Assembly: GCA_018398765.1 (NCBI GenBank)
Contig: JAHBMJ010005442.1
Span: 1 to 61,408, forward strand
Source: Chromera velia
Lineage: Eukaryota > Sar > Chromeraceae
Length of the DNA: 61,408 nucleotides
Reading direction: 5' to 3'
In this document: in pieces, positions 1-11,632 of the stretch
Position numbering within the stretch: the first letter of the stretch is position 1
Layout: every line of letters begins with the position of its first letter
Position numbers and translations under genes: made by a program
Notes under the pieces: model-generated
What the model was told of the DNA's origin: nothing
The model's database searches: none
The model's input: the letters and a program-made list of their open reading frames with translations, nothing else

Positions 1-78
<78 letters not shown>

Positions 79-110
79 TGTGTGTGTATGTGTGTATGTC
101 TGTGTGCGTC
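1..110. repeat. (TC)n then (TG)n microsatellite
   Basis: The window opens with a pure TC tract that turns into a TG tract and then decays. It is simple-sequence DNA with no coding signal. The window edge truncates it on the left. Confidence 0.95.
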
Positions 111-807
111 TATACTATTATGTGGATTAATACGGGGCTGGTTTTGTTCGTGTAGTTTTTTGCTACAGCATTGAATAACTTAGGATCGCTGCATGCTGGT
201 AACCACTACTTACAGCTTGTTGCAGCGAAGTAACCATTACTATTGACTAGTATCGACAGGGCCTAAGACAAGGCCTTAGATGAGTAATAATCACTTTTAA
301 GTTTGAAAAGTTTTTTCCTAGGTTTTTTAAAGTTTTTATTAGTTTTTATTTGACACTTAATATCATTTATGTGTTGTCCGGTACTGGTGGATACCGGTGG
401 AGCGGCTTTATGTTTTAGCCATGATAGAGTGATAACTAGTAAGTAGACTAGCGAATCAGTAGTAGTGATAACTACGCGGGATGTGCACTGGGCCAGCCCT
501 GAGATGGCCCCTGAGATATGGTTCCACCAGTTTGTTTATGCCAGATGCATCTGATGCAAGCAAGCTTGCGAATAGCCCCAGAAAGCAAGAAAAATGAGAA
601 CTGCATAATTGATGCACGCAGGCCAGTCGACCGCGGGAGGTCGTGCCGACCCCCGCCCCACCCGTGCGGGAAAAGCTGCGGAACTCCACCCCCCCAGGAA
701 AAAAACCTGGGGGTAAGCGCCCCATCTAACGCACGTATGGTGCAAATTCAGCCTTTCGGGGCCGGATTTTTGGCGAAAGACGCTCATGGGCTAAGATATT
801 TCTGTTT
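111..807. other. gene-free stretch
   Basis: Moderately AT-rich DNA. The reading frames here are short, overlap in several frames and carry no signal peptide, domain or splice-flanked exon. I see no gene. Confidence 0.5.
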
Positions 808-917
808 TGTAAGTGCTTCCCGCTTCGCTTTCCGGGGCCATTTGCCGGGGCCCTGCATAGGCCTCGGTTAATGTCCCAGTGGCCCGGAAAGCATAGCTGA
901 GGGCACTTACAAAGAGG
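808..917. repeat. imperfect palindrome of a dispersed repeat family
   Basis: The left side reads TTTGTAAGTGC, then CGCTTTCCGGGGCCA. The right side holds the reverse complement (TGGCCCGGAAAGC, then GCACTTACAAAG), giving an imperfect hairpin of about 110 bp. The same core (CTTTCCGGG(G)CCA, often next to GTAAGTGC or GCACGGAGTGC) recurs near 9027-9075, 40764-40815, 45412-45450 and 58215-58250. This is a dispersed, probably mobile, unclassified repeat. Confidence 0.6.
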
Positions 918-939
918 TGAGGTGGGAGCACGCGTATGC

Positions 940-1138
940 ATGGAAGGCGTGGCGGCGCCTGCAGAGCCTTTAGCCGAGCGTTTGAGCGTTATCGCGGCAT
1001 GTCGCCGCCACTTACTGTTTCCAAACAATATTTCAGTAAGAAAGATATATTCCAACAAATCGAAACAATAGGAAGAGCAGTGAGAGAAGAGAATCTGAAA
1101 GACTGTCTGTGAAACAGTCGGTGAAAGCGAACGGACAC
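940..1138. repeat. ~200-bp dispersed repeat, copy A (uninterrupted)
   Basis: This matches 8194-8636 in the same orientation at roughly 85% identity, from ATGGAAGG to CGGACACC. It shares a central block with AAAGATATATTCCAA. Copy A is continuous where copy B carries a 235-bp insertion, so it acts as an empty site for that insertion. No coding capacity was recognised. Confidence 0.75.
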
Positions 1139-1253
1139 CCCCTCGTGTGGAAGAGTCCACTTCGTTTGACCCGGCTCTGTGAGCACCCAGCAACCAGCCT
1201 CCTTCATTTTAGGGTGGATTGGTTCGACTGTGGTTTATGCTCACGTCTCTTAT

Positions 1254-1528
1254 CACTCATGCCCCTGCACGCATTCTCTCTGACTGATGCCCCTGCGCAC
1301 ATTCTGTCTGACTCATGCCCCGCACACACGATGACACCAGATCATCGCCCGGTTACACACATTCACACCCATTCCTCGTGCCCTTGCGCACATTCTCTCT
1401 GACTCGTGTCCCTGCGCACATCCTCTCTGACTGGTGCCCATGCACATGTTCTGTTTGACTCGTGCCTCTGCGCACATTCTCTCTGACTCATGCCCGTGTG
1501 CACATTCTCTCTGACTGGTGCCCATGCA
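1254..1528. repeat. ~28-bp minisatellite, array 1
   Basis: About nine degenerate units built on CTCTCTGACTC then TGCCCNTGCGCACATT. Shorter arrays of the same unit lie at 3836-3925 and 7677-7810. The open frame on the minus strand here (1313-1525) is only translated repeat. Confidence 0.85.
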
Positions 1529-3835
1529 TTGTAGTGTCCTACCTCCGGAAAGAGTGACCTCTCTTCTCTCTTGGCCTCTCTTGGTTTTGCTTCACGTATG
1601 GCTTATAAGTCAGACCGCTCATGTGGCTGAGAGCACGAACATACGGGGGAGCGCCTTCATGCATTCGCTGTCTCCTAAGACTCTTCTTCTCGTTTCTCTC
1701 TGCTGTTTTGAAGCGTTTTGTGCTCTACCTGGCTTCCTCCTTTAAGAAAAAGAGACTGGAAGAGGCGAAGAGGAAATGAGTGGAGGAAGAAGAAAGAGGG
1801 AATAAATTTTGAGGGAGAGAGTGAGAGATATCTGTTTCAACGAGAAAAGAAAAGAAACGAGGGGACAGCCCGTGCATGTTTTTTTATCGCTTCTGCCTCT
1901 TCTCCCTACAAGGGGATGTCGGTGCTTTGGAAGCCCTCTGGGTTTTCTGGGTATCGCTTCTCCCCCCCGTAGCACGGGAGTTGATGGGAGCCTTGGTAGA
2001 GCCAGCCGTCTCTGCGTAAGCGTCTATATAGAACCAGACAGTGTACCGCCCAGCGTCTCCCTCCGATAGGTCTGATCAATTGTCGTTCATTCGTTGATGT
2101 CTGTTGTCTTGCTTTGCCTTTTCCTACCTCTGTCACTTTTAAATTAGGTGTGTCTCTCTCTCATGTATTTCCACTGCACTCGGTTGCTTGCCCCATCTGT
2201 ATCCATTGTAATGGATATATACGGTCGATCTATCGTGTTCTAGGGTATTTTACTAAAAAAAAAAAAAAAATTAATTTTACACCCCTCCCTTCAAGTATAT
2301 AAAACACTCTAGACATCTAAAAGTATGCTCAATGTGGTTCTTTACCTAAAAGAACCTTCATGAACTAAGTCTTAAAAAAAGACTTGTAACATCATGATTT
2401 ATGATGGTTATTTAAGGTTTTTATAATGTTGCCACTTAGGGTTCTAAGAGTAGTAAAAACATCGTTATGTAACCTAATACTTAACCTACCTAAACCTTAT
2501 GTAACCTGGTATAACCTGCTTCAAATCACTTCATTAACACTAGCAGACATGATTTCAAAACCATATGACTCAACTCTCCTTCAGCTTTCATCTTTTTGGA
2601 CCTTTTCATCACTTTCACGCTCAATCATATCATTAAACTGACTTTCTGCGCGAGCAAGCTCATCGAACCAGATCATGGATGCTCTTCGGACTGAGCATAC
2701 CACCACTTGGAAAAAACAGGGTATGAACCTCAACTACTTGGCCTACACCAATCTGAAAGTGACCGAAAAGAGACACTGGGACCCTGACACGTACGGACGG
2801 CAAAAGCTACCATGACTATGTGTGTGTAGCTCTAACGTGTACGCCGTGTGAGCTTGCTGGAAAGCCGGCCAAGGAGAGCCATTTCGTGATATGGATCACA
2901 AACTCCGATATCGTGCACTGCCAGAAATTTGTGGGCCATTGTGGGAGCAATCATCTTATTATCGTAAATCAGACTAAGGTCACTAGCAGCGTGAGTGCAG
3001 CAGAGGGACGTAGGGGAGCGAAGGAGGAGAGCTCGGGCTCTATGGCTACAAACGAGATAGCAAAGGGCTAAGCAGAGAAGACATGGGGGAGAAAAGCTGA
3101 GAAAAAAGCTCTCTCGAACAGCCACAGCGCCTTTCTGCTTTCGATCTTTTATTGTCATCACACTATTTTTTGTTGTCCCTGATTCCATTTGTCTGCCAGC
3201 TTGAATGCTCCATCGCAAATTTGTTGAAATTTAACAATGTTTTTCCCGTGTGCATGACTGCCTAGCTTACCGAGACAAGGTGTCTCAATAAATAGTTTTG
3301 AAGAGTCAAATCATCAGTTTTAAGTTTGTTTAGAACAGTTTGAGGCTGGTTTATACTATGTTAATACTGGTATTAGCAGGTTTGAGCAGGTTTCAAAAGA
3401 TGATAACGTTAAAATGAAGGTTCTGTAACCTTGTATCCGAACTTTCATTGGCAACGACCCCTAAACCTACCCTTAACCTAATATAACTTTGCTGAACCAA
3501 GGATTTTACATGTAATTATATGTTCAAATGACTTTTTAGCAAAATTGGGCTAGGAATCTATTTAAAAAAACGTTTAAAAACTGTTTTTTTGTAAGGTTTT
3601 TTACTATAAAACCTAGTACATCTCCATCAAAGTGAAATACCCTAGATGGTGTTGGTGACAGCAAGCGAAGAGGCGCGCATGCGAGAAGGACTAAGCGGCG
3701 GTGGCGGAACGGCGGTGGAGGTAGGACACTATATATCTCCCTGTGAATAACTATGTCAAAGACAGTGCAAGAAGGACTGAGCGGCAGCGGCAGAACGGCG
3801 GTACCAGAGGTAGGACACTATAACATACATTCTGT
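1529..3835. other. gene-free stretch, AT-rich in part
   Basis: Low-complexity purine- or pyrimidine-rich DNA at 1740-1870 and AT-rich DNA at 2240-2640 and 3290-3640. The short frames lack domains and splice-supported partners. Nothing here supports a gene. Confidence 0.5.
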
Positions 3836-3925
3836 CTGACTCGTGCCTCTGCGCACATTCTCTCTGCCTCATGCCCGTGTGCACATTCTCTCTCACTTGT
3901 GCTCCTGCGCACATTCTCTCTGCTT
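3836..3925. repeat. ~28-bp minisatellite, array 2
   Basis: Three units of the same minisatellite as at 1254-1528. They show the GTGCCTCTGCGCACATTCTC form and variants. Confidence 0.8.
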
Positions 3926-5149
3926 CCTGCCCATGCAAACACGATCATACCGGATCATCACTGGGTCACACACTCATTCTTCAGTCCCCTGCACACCATG
4001 TTCTTCTTGTTCCTGAGCATTCGATCCTTGTGCTCCCCTGACTACACATATTTTGCTTGCCCCTGAGCATATTCTCGTCTCCTGTCACCGCGTACCACAT
4101 TCTTCTTGCCCCCGTTAATGAGCACACTCTGTTTACATGCCATTGCGCATATGATTATTACCGAGCCAAACAGTCTGAGTCAGAATCCTCATGCCCCAGA
4201 GCATCTTCGGTCTTTATGTCTCTTTTCATATGTTTACATTGATACTGTTTCACCTGAATGCATTCTGTTCTCGGGTTCCTCCACACACATTTTTCCTTCT
4301 ATCGCGCGCACCCTGTTTTATCCATCAACATCCAAGCTGTCCTTGTAAACGTATTTTATAGTCTTTGGCCACACGAGTCGTCGAAGAATTTTTGGGATCA
4401 AAGTGAAGAACTCAGGCCGATGCACCCATGGCAAGAACCCTCGCGTTTTATCTCTCTGCATTCCTTTCTTCTTACACACGACGACGGGCAAAAATCCTTA
4501 TCTATATCCCAGGTCCTACCCTATGGCGCCGCCCTCTAGACCCTCGCATACGCTGTATGTGAATGAGCCTGCGTGCTGACGCTAGGCTCCGCCACCACGC
4601 TTTGCTTCGTACGTGTCGCGCGCATCGATCAAAGTTGTTGAAGTCAAGTCTGACCTTCGTATTCAAGCAACATGTCACTTGAGCAACGGATAGCATCGTT
4701 TGAGTCTGATGTCTGTTTGTCATAGATCGAGAATCTGAGAGAGAGGAACAGAAAGAGGACCGAGCAGAAACTGTGTATGATAGAATAAACCCAGCTGATT
4801 GGAATCCTATTGGGAGATCACGTTAGCACTTAAATTAATATAGAGCCAAACCTCCTATAAAGTATTGCTTGAGTTAGTGTTGCTCACGTTCCTTCTCCAG
4901 ATCTTACCCAGGGTTCCTCTCCTCGTTTTACCTTCTGTCTGGACGCCACAAGGCGGCTAGACAGGAGGGACAAAGCAATATATTTTTTTTTCTCACTAAA
5001 CCCGATTTAAAAACAGGAAATCGTACGGTTTCATCGCTTAAAACTCTTTGTTTTAAGCTTTTAAATATTGTTTACTGCCTAAAAAAGCTTGAGAGATATA
5101 GGGAGATATAGTTCTTCTGGAGACCGTTTTACTGTTGGAGACCGTCCGG
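3926..5149. other. gene-free stretch with decayed minisatellite-like sequence
   Basis: 3960-4350 contains loose echoes of the neighbouring minisatellite (TGCCCCTGAGCA, CGCACATT). The remainder is unremarkable. The longest frames (about 90 codons) show no recognisable features. Confidence 0.4.
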
Positions 5150-6715
5150 GATAGATTTGTCTTCCCTTCTCGCTTATACCCAGACGAGGGCAAAGATCCC
5201 TCTCTACAATCAATGTCATATTCCTTCTTATAGACAAGGAGCATACCGATCCCTCTCTAACCATCCAATTTCGTTTCTTTCGTGCAACCTGAGGCAGCGA
5301 AGGGTAAAGATCCCTTTCTCTGTATCTATTCCTCCCTGTAGATGCAGATCCATCTGCATTCCTTTCTTCTTGCACACAGTGAAGGGCAAGATCCCTCTCT
5401 GCATTTCTGCTTGCTTGTAGCCACTAGCAGACAAGGGCAAAGGTCCCTATCTGCATTCATCTAGGCATTCATTCTTTTTTTCAGACAAAGGAAACCCAGA
5501 TCTCTCTCTCAGCATTCATTTCTTTCTTACAGAAAGTGAAGGGCACAGATGCATCTCTCTGCATTCACTCCTTCTTGCAGAAAACGAAGGGCAAGAATCA
5601 ATCCCTCTGCATCCACTCCTTTTTGCGAATAGGGATAATTTTGAAGGCCACGAACCATCCTCTACATGCATTCTGGCTTGCAAACAGGCAAAGGTGCAGA
5701 TCTCTTTCTCTCTCTCTGCACATATTCCTTAACTCCTGCAGATAGTAAAGCGCACAATTCCTTCTTTCCACATTCATTCCTCTTGCAGATGGCCGAGGAC
5801 AGAGATCCCTCTCTGTAGTCATTCAAGGTTCATTTTGGCGCTCTCTCTGCATTTATTCCGTCTTGCAGGTAGGATAGGACAGAGACCCCTCTCAGTATCC
5901 ATTCTCAGATTCATTCCGCCTCCTAGAGAGAAGCTCACAGATCCCTCTCTCAGCATTTATTCCTTGTTGCAGATAGGATAGGACAGAGATCCCTCTCTGT
6001 ATCCATTCTCAGATTTATTCCGCCTCCCAGAGAGAAGCGCACAGATCCCTCTCTCTGCAGTCATTCCTTGTTGCAGATAGGATAGGATAGAGATCCCTCT
6101 CTGTATCTATTCTCAGATTTATTCCGCCTCCTAGAGAGAAGCTCACAGATCTCTCTCTCTGCAGTCATTCCTTCTTGCAAATAAGACAGGACAGAGATCC
6201 CTCTCTACATCCATTCTCAGATTCATTCCACCTCCCAGAGAGAAGCACACAGATCCCTCTCTCAGCATTCTTTGCTTCTTGCAGATTGGATAGTGCAGAG
6301 ATCGCTCTCTGCATTCATTCTCAGATTCATTCCGCCTCCCAGAGAGAAGTACACAGATCCCTCTCTCTGCATTGAAATTTCTTTGCTTCTTGCGAATGGA
6401 TAACGCAGAGATTGTTCTCTGTATTGATTCTCAGATTCATCCCGCCTTGCAGACAGCCAGAGCAAAGCTCCCTCTATGCATTCCTTCCTTCTTGCAAATA
6501 ACGAAGGACACAGATCCTTCTCCCTATATTCATTCCTTCTTGCAGATAGGATAAGGCAGAGATCCCCCTCTACACTCATTCTCACATTCATTCTGCCTTG
6601 CAGACACTGTCAGAGAAGCGCACAGATCCTTTTCTCTGCATTCATTCCCTTTTACAGATAGGAGAGGGCAGAAATCCCTCACTGCATTCATTTTCAGACC
6701 CGCTGGCAGCAGCAA
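5150..6715. repeat. tandem array with CAGATCCCTCTCTGCATTCATTC core
   Basis: About thirty degenerate units, mostly 45-60 bp. Each carries a core like AGATCCCTCTCTGCATTCA followed by TTCCTTCTTGCAGATAGGA. From 5880 to 6400 they organise into higher-order repeats of about 120 bp that alternate TTGCAGATAGGATAGGACAG with CCTCCCAGAGAGAAGC. No open frame spans it usefully. It is a satellite-like array. Confidence 0.85.
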
Positions 6716-7640
6716 GGCGAAGATAAGTCCTGTCTCGGCGTGTTCATTTGATCGTTGATTATCTCAGTAAAGAGACAAAAGATTTTCTCTCCGATTCTCT
6801 TCGCATGTTTGTTTAGTCGTGGCTGAGTCTCTTGCGTGTCTGTTTAGTCATCGTAAGCAGAGAATGACACAGGTTCCCCTCTCTGCATACTCGTTCGATC
6901 GTTGTAAAAGGAATGCAAAGAATTTTTTCTTCATGTTCATTCGATTTCGTTCGGTTGTTGCAGCAGTAAGGCAGAGATTCCGCCGAGTCTCCTAGCATGT
7001 TCGTTCAGTCCTAGGTTCAGTCGTTGTAAGTGGTAGATGACAGAGATTCCTCTCTTTGCACACTCGTTCAGTCGTTGTAAGGGAATACAAAGAATTCTCT
7101 CTTCATGTTCATTCAATTTCGCTCGGTCGTTGCAGCAGCAAGGCAGAGATTCCACTGAGTCTCCTTGCGTGTTCGTTCAGTCGTTGTAAGTGGAGGATGA
7201 CAGAGATTCCTCTCTCTGTACACTCATTCGGTCGTTGCAAAAGGAATGCAAAGAATTCTCTCTTCATGTTCGTTCACAGCAAGGCAGAGATTCCACTGAG
7301 TCTCCTTGCATGTTCATTCAGTCGTTGCAAACAGAGGACGACAGAGATTCCTCTCTCTGCGCATTTGTTCGGTCATTATGAAAGGAATGTAAAGATTTCT
7401 CTCTTAATGCATGTTCGTTCAGTCGTTGCAAGCAAAGGATGACAGAGATTCCTCTCTCTGTGTTCGTTTGGTCGTTGTAGCAGCTTGTTGCAGCAGCAAG
7501 GCAGAGATTCCGCTGAGTCTCCTAGCATGTTTGTTCAGTCGTTGCCTAGGTCATTGCAAGCGGAGGATGACAGAGACTCCTCTCTCTGCATACTCGTTCG
7601 GTCGTTGTAAAAGGAATGTACAAAATTCTCTCTAGGCAAG
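6716..7640. repeat. ~145-bp tandem repeat array
   Basis: About six units of roughly 145 bp. Each combines TTCGTTCAGTCGTTG, GGATGACAGAGATTCCTC, AAAGGAATGCAAAGAATTC and GCAAGGCAGAGATTCC. The CAGAGATTCCTCTCTCTGCA core is clearly related to the core of the preceding array. The two arrays therefore probably share an ancestor and diverged in unit structure. Confidence 0.85.
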
Positions 7641-7676
7641 CAGCCGGTGGATAAACAGACTTCTCCCCTTACATAT

Positions 7677-7810
7677 TCGCTCTGACTCGTGCCTCTGCGC
7701 ACATTCTCTCTCACTCATGCCCCTGCGCACATTCTCTCTGACTTATGCTCTTGCGCATATCCTCTTTGACTCATGCCCATGCACATATATTCACTCTGAC
7801 TCATACCCCA
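7677..7810. repeat. ~28-bp minisatellite, array 3
   Basis: Four to five units of the minisatellite seen at 1254-1528 and 3836-3925. Confidence 0.8.
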
Positions 7811-7988
7811 GGGCCTACGCACTGTTCTTTCTGCAGACTATTCTGTTATCAGTGCACTGTTTTGTATATTCCATTATTTATTTCCCTGCCAGACACTCTG
7901 GTCACAAAGCAGCCGCCTTTCTAATATATACATATATTTTCAGGCAACTTGTTTGCTTTCTTATCAGATTGGGCCCACTTTTCAGACA

Positions 7989-8079
7989 GGGAGCTGTCTA
8001 GGATCCCTTTTGGACGATGACGCTTAAGAAAGAGTTAAAGCATAGCTTAGCCTTTCCTGTGCGCATCGGCTACCCTACA
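7989..8079. repeat. direct repeat, copy 1 (paired with 8824-8914)
   Basis: This starts GGGAGCTGTCTAGGATCCC and continues through GACGCTTAAGAAAGAGTTAAAG to a CTACCCTACA end. It is about 90% identical to 8824-8914, in the same orientation 835 bp away. The interval between them contains copy B of the 200-bp repeat. Confidence 0.85.
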
Positions 8080-8193
8080 GCTTGTCGGGGCCAACCCTTC
8101 GGCAAGACGTGATCCTATACCTCTATACATCTAGCAGGCCCTCCTTTAAAAGGACTTATATATGAATGACATAAGGTGACGATAAAAGCTTAA

Positions 8194-8636
8194 ATGGAAG
8201 GTGTGGCGGCGCCTGTAGAACCTTTAGCCAAGCGTTTGAGCGTCATCGCCGCATGTCGCCGCCACTCACTGTTTTCAAACAATATTTTAGCAAGAAAGAT
8301 ATATTCCAATAGATCGAAGCAACAGCAAGAGCAGTGAGAGAACAAAATCTGAAAGACCGTCTGTGAAACAGTTGGTGAAAGGAACCTTCCTGAACCTAAC
8401 AACCACTTGAAAGTTCACACCACATTTTTGGATAAGTTTGAAAGTCCGCACCTACGGTGCCGATCATTTATATTGTCTTGAAAGCTAAAGCCGCATATCT
8501 GGGCGGTCTCTTGACCATCTACGCCGCAGACATGGATGGTTTCTTGAAAAACGATGCCGCAGATAGCGATCATCTTGATTATATTTTTTTAAGTGGCACT
8601 TAGGTTCAGGGAAGTTGTGAAAGTGAACGGACACCT
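8194..8636. repeat. ~200-bp dispersed repeat, copy B, split by an insertion
   Basis: Homologous to 940-1138. The homology runs to 8381, stops, and resumes at 8617 (GTGAAAGTGAACGGACACC). The interrupting 235 bp is the inverted-repeat element at 8382-8616. Confidence 0.75.
8382..8616. mobile_element. 235-bp inverted-repeat (MITE-like) insertion with target duplication
   Basis: The ends are inverted: TTCCTGAACCTAA near the left end, and TTAGGTTCAGGGAA near the right. Each is followed inwards by a CCACTT motif, giving about 28-bp imperfect termini. GTGAAAG occurs on both sides (8375-8381 and 8617-8623). The paralogous locus at 1121-1127 has GTGAAAG once with no insert. The interior holds four degenerate units of about 47 bp starting with CTTGAAA. 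No protein is encoded, so it is non-autonomous. The target-site size suggests hAT or Mutator-type mobilisation, but that is inference. Confidence 0.8.
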
Positions 8637-8823
8637 ACCCACCCACCACGTTTTTTTTTTTGTGTACTCTGTTTTCTCTAATCGAAAGCCTTAGCAGCAA
8701 TGTTGGGCTGACTACTTAGGTAGTGCACTCAGGCAACTGGAGAAGGACTATTCCATCTTGGTTGGCACGGGGTTGACGGGGGGGAACTCAGAGCAATGGG
8801 AACATTTCCATGGACGGTGCAGT

Positions 8824-8914
8824 GGGAGCCGTCTAGGATCCCTTTTGGATGATGACGCTTAAGAAAGAGTTAAAGCACAGCTTAGCCTTTCCTGCGCGCA
8901 TCGGCCACCCTATA
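8824..8914. repeat. direct repeat, copy 2 (paired with 7989-8079)
   Basis: Second copy of the direct repeat that begins GGGAGCCGTCTAGGATCCC. DNA with members of the CCGGGCCATTCGCACGGAG dispersed family lies just downstream (9027-9075). No gene is seen between here and 9475. Confidence 0.85.
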
Positions 8915-9475
8915 CATGTCGACGCGAATCTACGATTGAAAAATCTGACGCACGCAAATACATGCATGTCCCGGAAATAGAGCTGAGCGGGCATGCACTT
9001 AAAGCATGCAACGGGTGAAAACAAAGTTAATTTCGCTTTCCGGGCCATTCGCACGGAGTGCTTCAGATGGCCGGCTAGCGAGTGTATCCCCATGCACTCA
9101 TCAATTCCACTGAGCCACTCCCAAAGATTTCATTGATTCACACGGAGTATCACGGAGTCATGGACTTGACCTATTTCCTCAGAACACACAGGGAATGCAG
9201 ATGTGCATGCATCTTTGGGCTAAAGCGATTGGCTGCTGACGGAGAGTAGAAACGGCCACAACTTCAGAATTAATAAAGCGTATCTGAGGTCGGAGACGGA
9301 CAGACCCAGCCTGCCTCTCTTGAACTTCTCGCATTGCCTGCCAACCAACCAGTGGAAGCTCTGAGGGAGAATGAGTGATCGCTGCGGACAGTTGTGGTCT
9401 CATTGGGTCTTTTGTTCCCATTCCTGGACACAGCGCTGAGGCTACCGTCGCGAAAAGAGAAGAAAGACAGACCGC

Positions 9476-11596
9476 ATGCGGAGGCTTTTTGCGGGGGCCG
9501 TCGCCTCTTGCTGCCTCTTTACGACTGCGTCGAAAGAACAGCACCGGTGGCAGCGGCGACACACCCATCCCCACCCGTCTTCTTTTAAGAGACGGGCGGG
9601 GGCCCTACGAGGCACTCACCCTGCACCCTCCCACGGGCTCTTGGGGTCTCATCGGGACCGCAGAAAGGAAAAGGAGAAGGGACCTCCAAGCAACACTCAG
9701 TCTGCCGTCCTCATCCATGGTGGTGGCCATGGTGATTCCCCGACTGACTGTGTGCAGTGGTATTTTGATTTCGGGTACGACGACCCTTGTCCTCTCGAGT
9801 CAGGGGGGCAGCTGTCTCAGCCGACCTCTACTCCCCCCACTCTCAACTGGGAGCCCCTTGTCCCCACAGTTCCCCCAGTGACAACCCCGCTGGACGTCAT
9901 ACAGGGGGTGAGGGAGACGGAAAGTCTGTTTAAAGATGAACTCAAGTGTGAGAGCAGGACGCCTATGGCTGTGGTCACCCCCGCGTATGTGTCAGGGTAC
10001 GCAGGCCCAGGGGTCCGGTTCCAGACTGCCAATGTTGAACCCCTGACTCCATTATTTGGAAAGAAAGGAGGCTTGGTAGAGACGCAAAAGATTTTATCTG
10101 CAGGGGTGATCTCTGTGGGTGCGTTGTTCATTACAGTCATAGATGAGCCTCAAACTTTTCCCACATCCGATTTCTTTGCGGCGTTGCGGGTAAAGACTCT
10201 GAAAGGGTCACCCTTGTCGACCTCCGCACTAGAAACGGAAATGGGCAGCAAAGGGGCAGTGGGAGGCGAAGGGCAGGGGAAAAAGAAGCAGAGAGTAAGC
10301 GCACCCCCGGTGCAAATGGAAATCGAGGAAGAATTGATCTTCGGAGTGCAGAGTCCTTCTGAAGGGAAGCAGGCACTGAGGGAGAAGTCTGGAGAGTTCA
10401 TTCAGGCTTTCGTTGCAGATGGTCCCGTAAGGTGAGCTGTCTGGATTTCCCTCTTGTCCACTGTTTCTTTCTGCGGTCGGGGTGTGCCTGTCTCCTCCTC
10501 TTCATCCTTCTCCCCCTTTTCTCTTTTTCCCTCCCCTCCCACTCCCTCACAGTGTGTTTGTGTGTGTGTGTGTGTGTGTGCGCGCGCGCGCTCTCGCCTC
10601 TCTTCTCATCGTTTCAACTACCTCGTCCTCTGTCGTTCTCTCTTTCTCTCTGAGAGGCTTTGTGCCTGCATTTATCTCTGTCTGTCAAAGAAGAAGACCG
10701 TGGAGACCGTCTGGCCTGACAGAAGAGAAACGAACAAGGATGTGTGGTCTGTCTGTCTGTCCGTGAGAGAAGGAGACAAGGAAAGAAAAACGTTTGGTTT
10801 GTCTATGAGGATAGTGACGAAAAGAAATAAACAGATTGCGTCTTCGCGCCTTCCTCTACTGAAGGCTTCCTGATCTCCGCTCCATCTCTGCCTCGGTCTC
10901 TCGAGATTTCAACGTGTGTGTTTCTGTCCATTCACCACAACTGCAAGATTTGTGGAAACTGACTGCCCGCCCGTTTCCCCTCTTGCGCTGTCAGTGCCCA
11001 TGCCGATCGTTTCTTTCTTCCGCCTGATGCCCCTTTCTCTGTATTCGTTCGTTTCCTTCTCTGCGTTTCCCCGGTCTTTCCTTCTCATCTCTGTGCATGG
11101 ATGCAGATACATGGAACCTCTCGTACCTCGGAAGGGAAAGGCAGGGAGGGTGAAGGTCCGGGTGGTCGACTCTGGTGACGTCATGAGTGCACAGTCGTCC
11201 TCGGACATCGTGGAATTTGAGGACCAAGAGGGCGACGGGGGAAGGGGAAAGAAGAAGCGATCTGCTGTGCAACAGAAGCGGGAGGGGTTGAGAGAAAGCG
11301 TGTGGAAGGTTCGCTTCTACCTGGCTGCAGATGGGACGGTGACGGTTGGGGCCGTTAGGCATCTGACCTTTCTCCGGTTCCAATTTGCTGAGAAGGTGAA
11401 TTTGAAAGGGACCGACGCAGTGATTTTGGACTTTTTGGGCCTCCAGGGTCCGAAGAGGAGGGGGAAGCCGTCCGCTGGAGTGAACGAAGTGGGACTGACG
11501 ATGGCCGGCATGGTCGTGCAGAGTCGGCCCTGCTTGAGAAATTTCTTGTGAGTCGCTCGCTCTCTCAATTGTCTGTCTGTCTGTCTGTGTGTCTGT

Positions 11597-11632
<36 letters not shown>

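Noticed and set aside
1313-1525. Minus-strand frame with RECAHGHESERMC-like repeats that resembles a Cys/His protein
   Set aside because: It is the translated minisatellite; the same pattern appears at 3751-3948 in two frames.
2455-3490. Telomere-like CCTAAACCTACCCTTAACCTA stretches
   Set aside because: Only a few degenerate motifs inside AT-rich DNA, with no tandem array. Not convincing as an interstitial telomere.
6716-7640. CRISPR-like alternation of repeats and spacers
   Set aside because: The host is eukaryotic, repeats are diverged, units are ~145 bp, and the supposed spacers themselves repeat.
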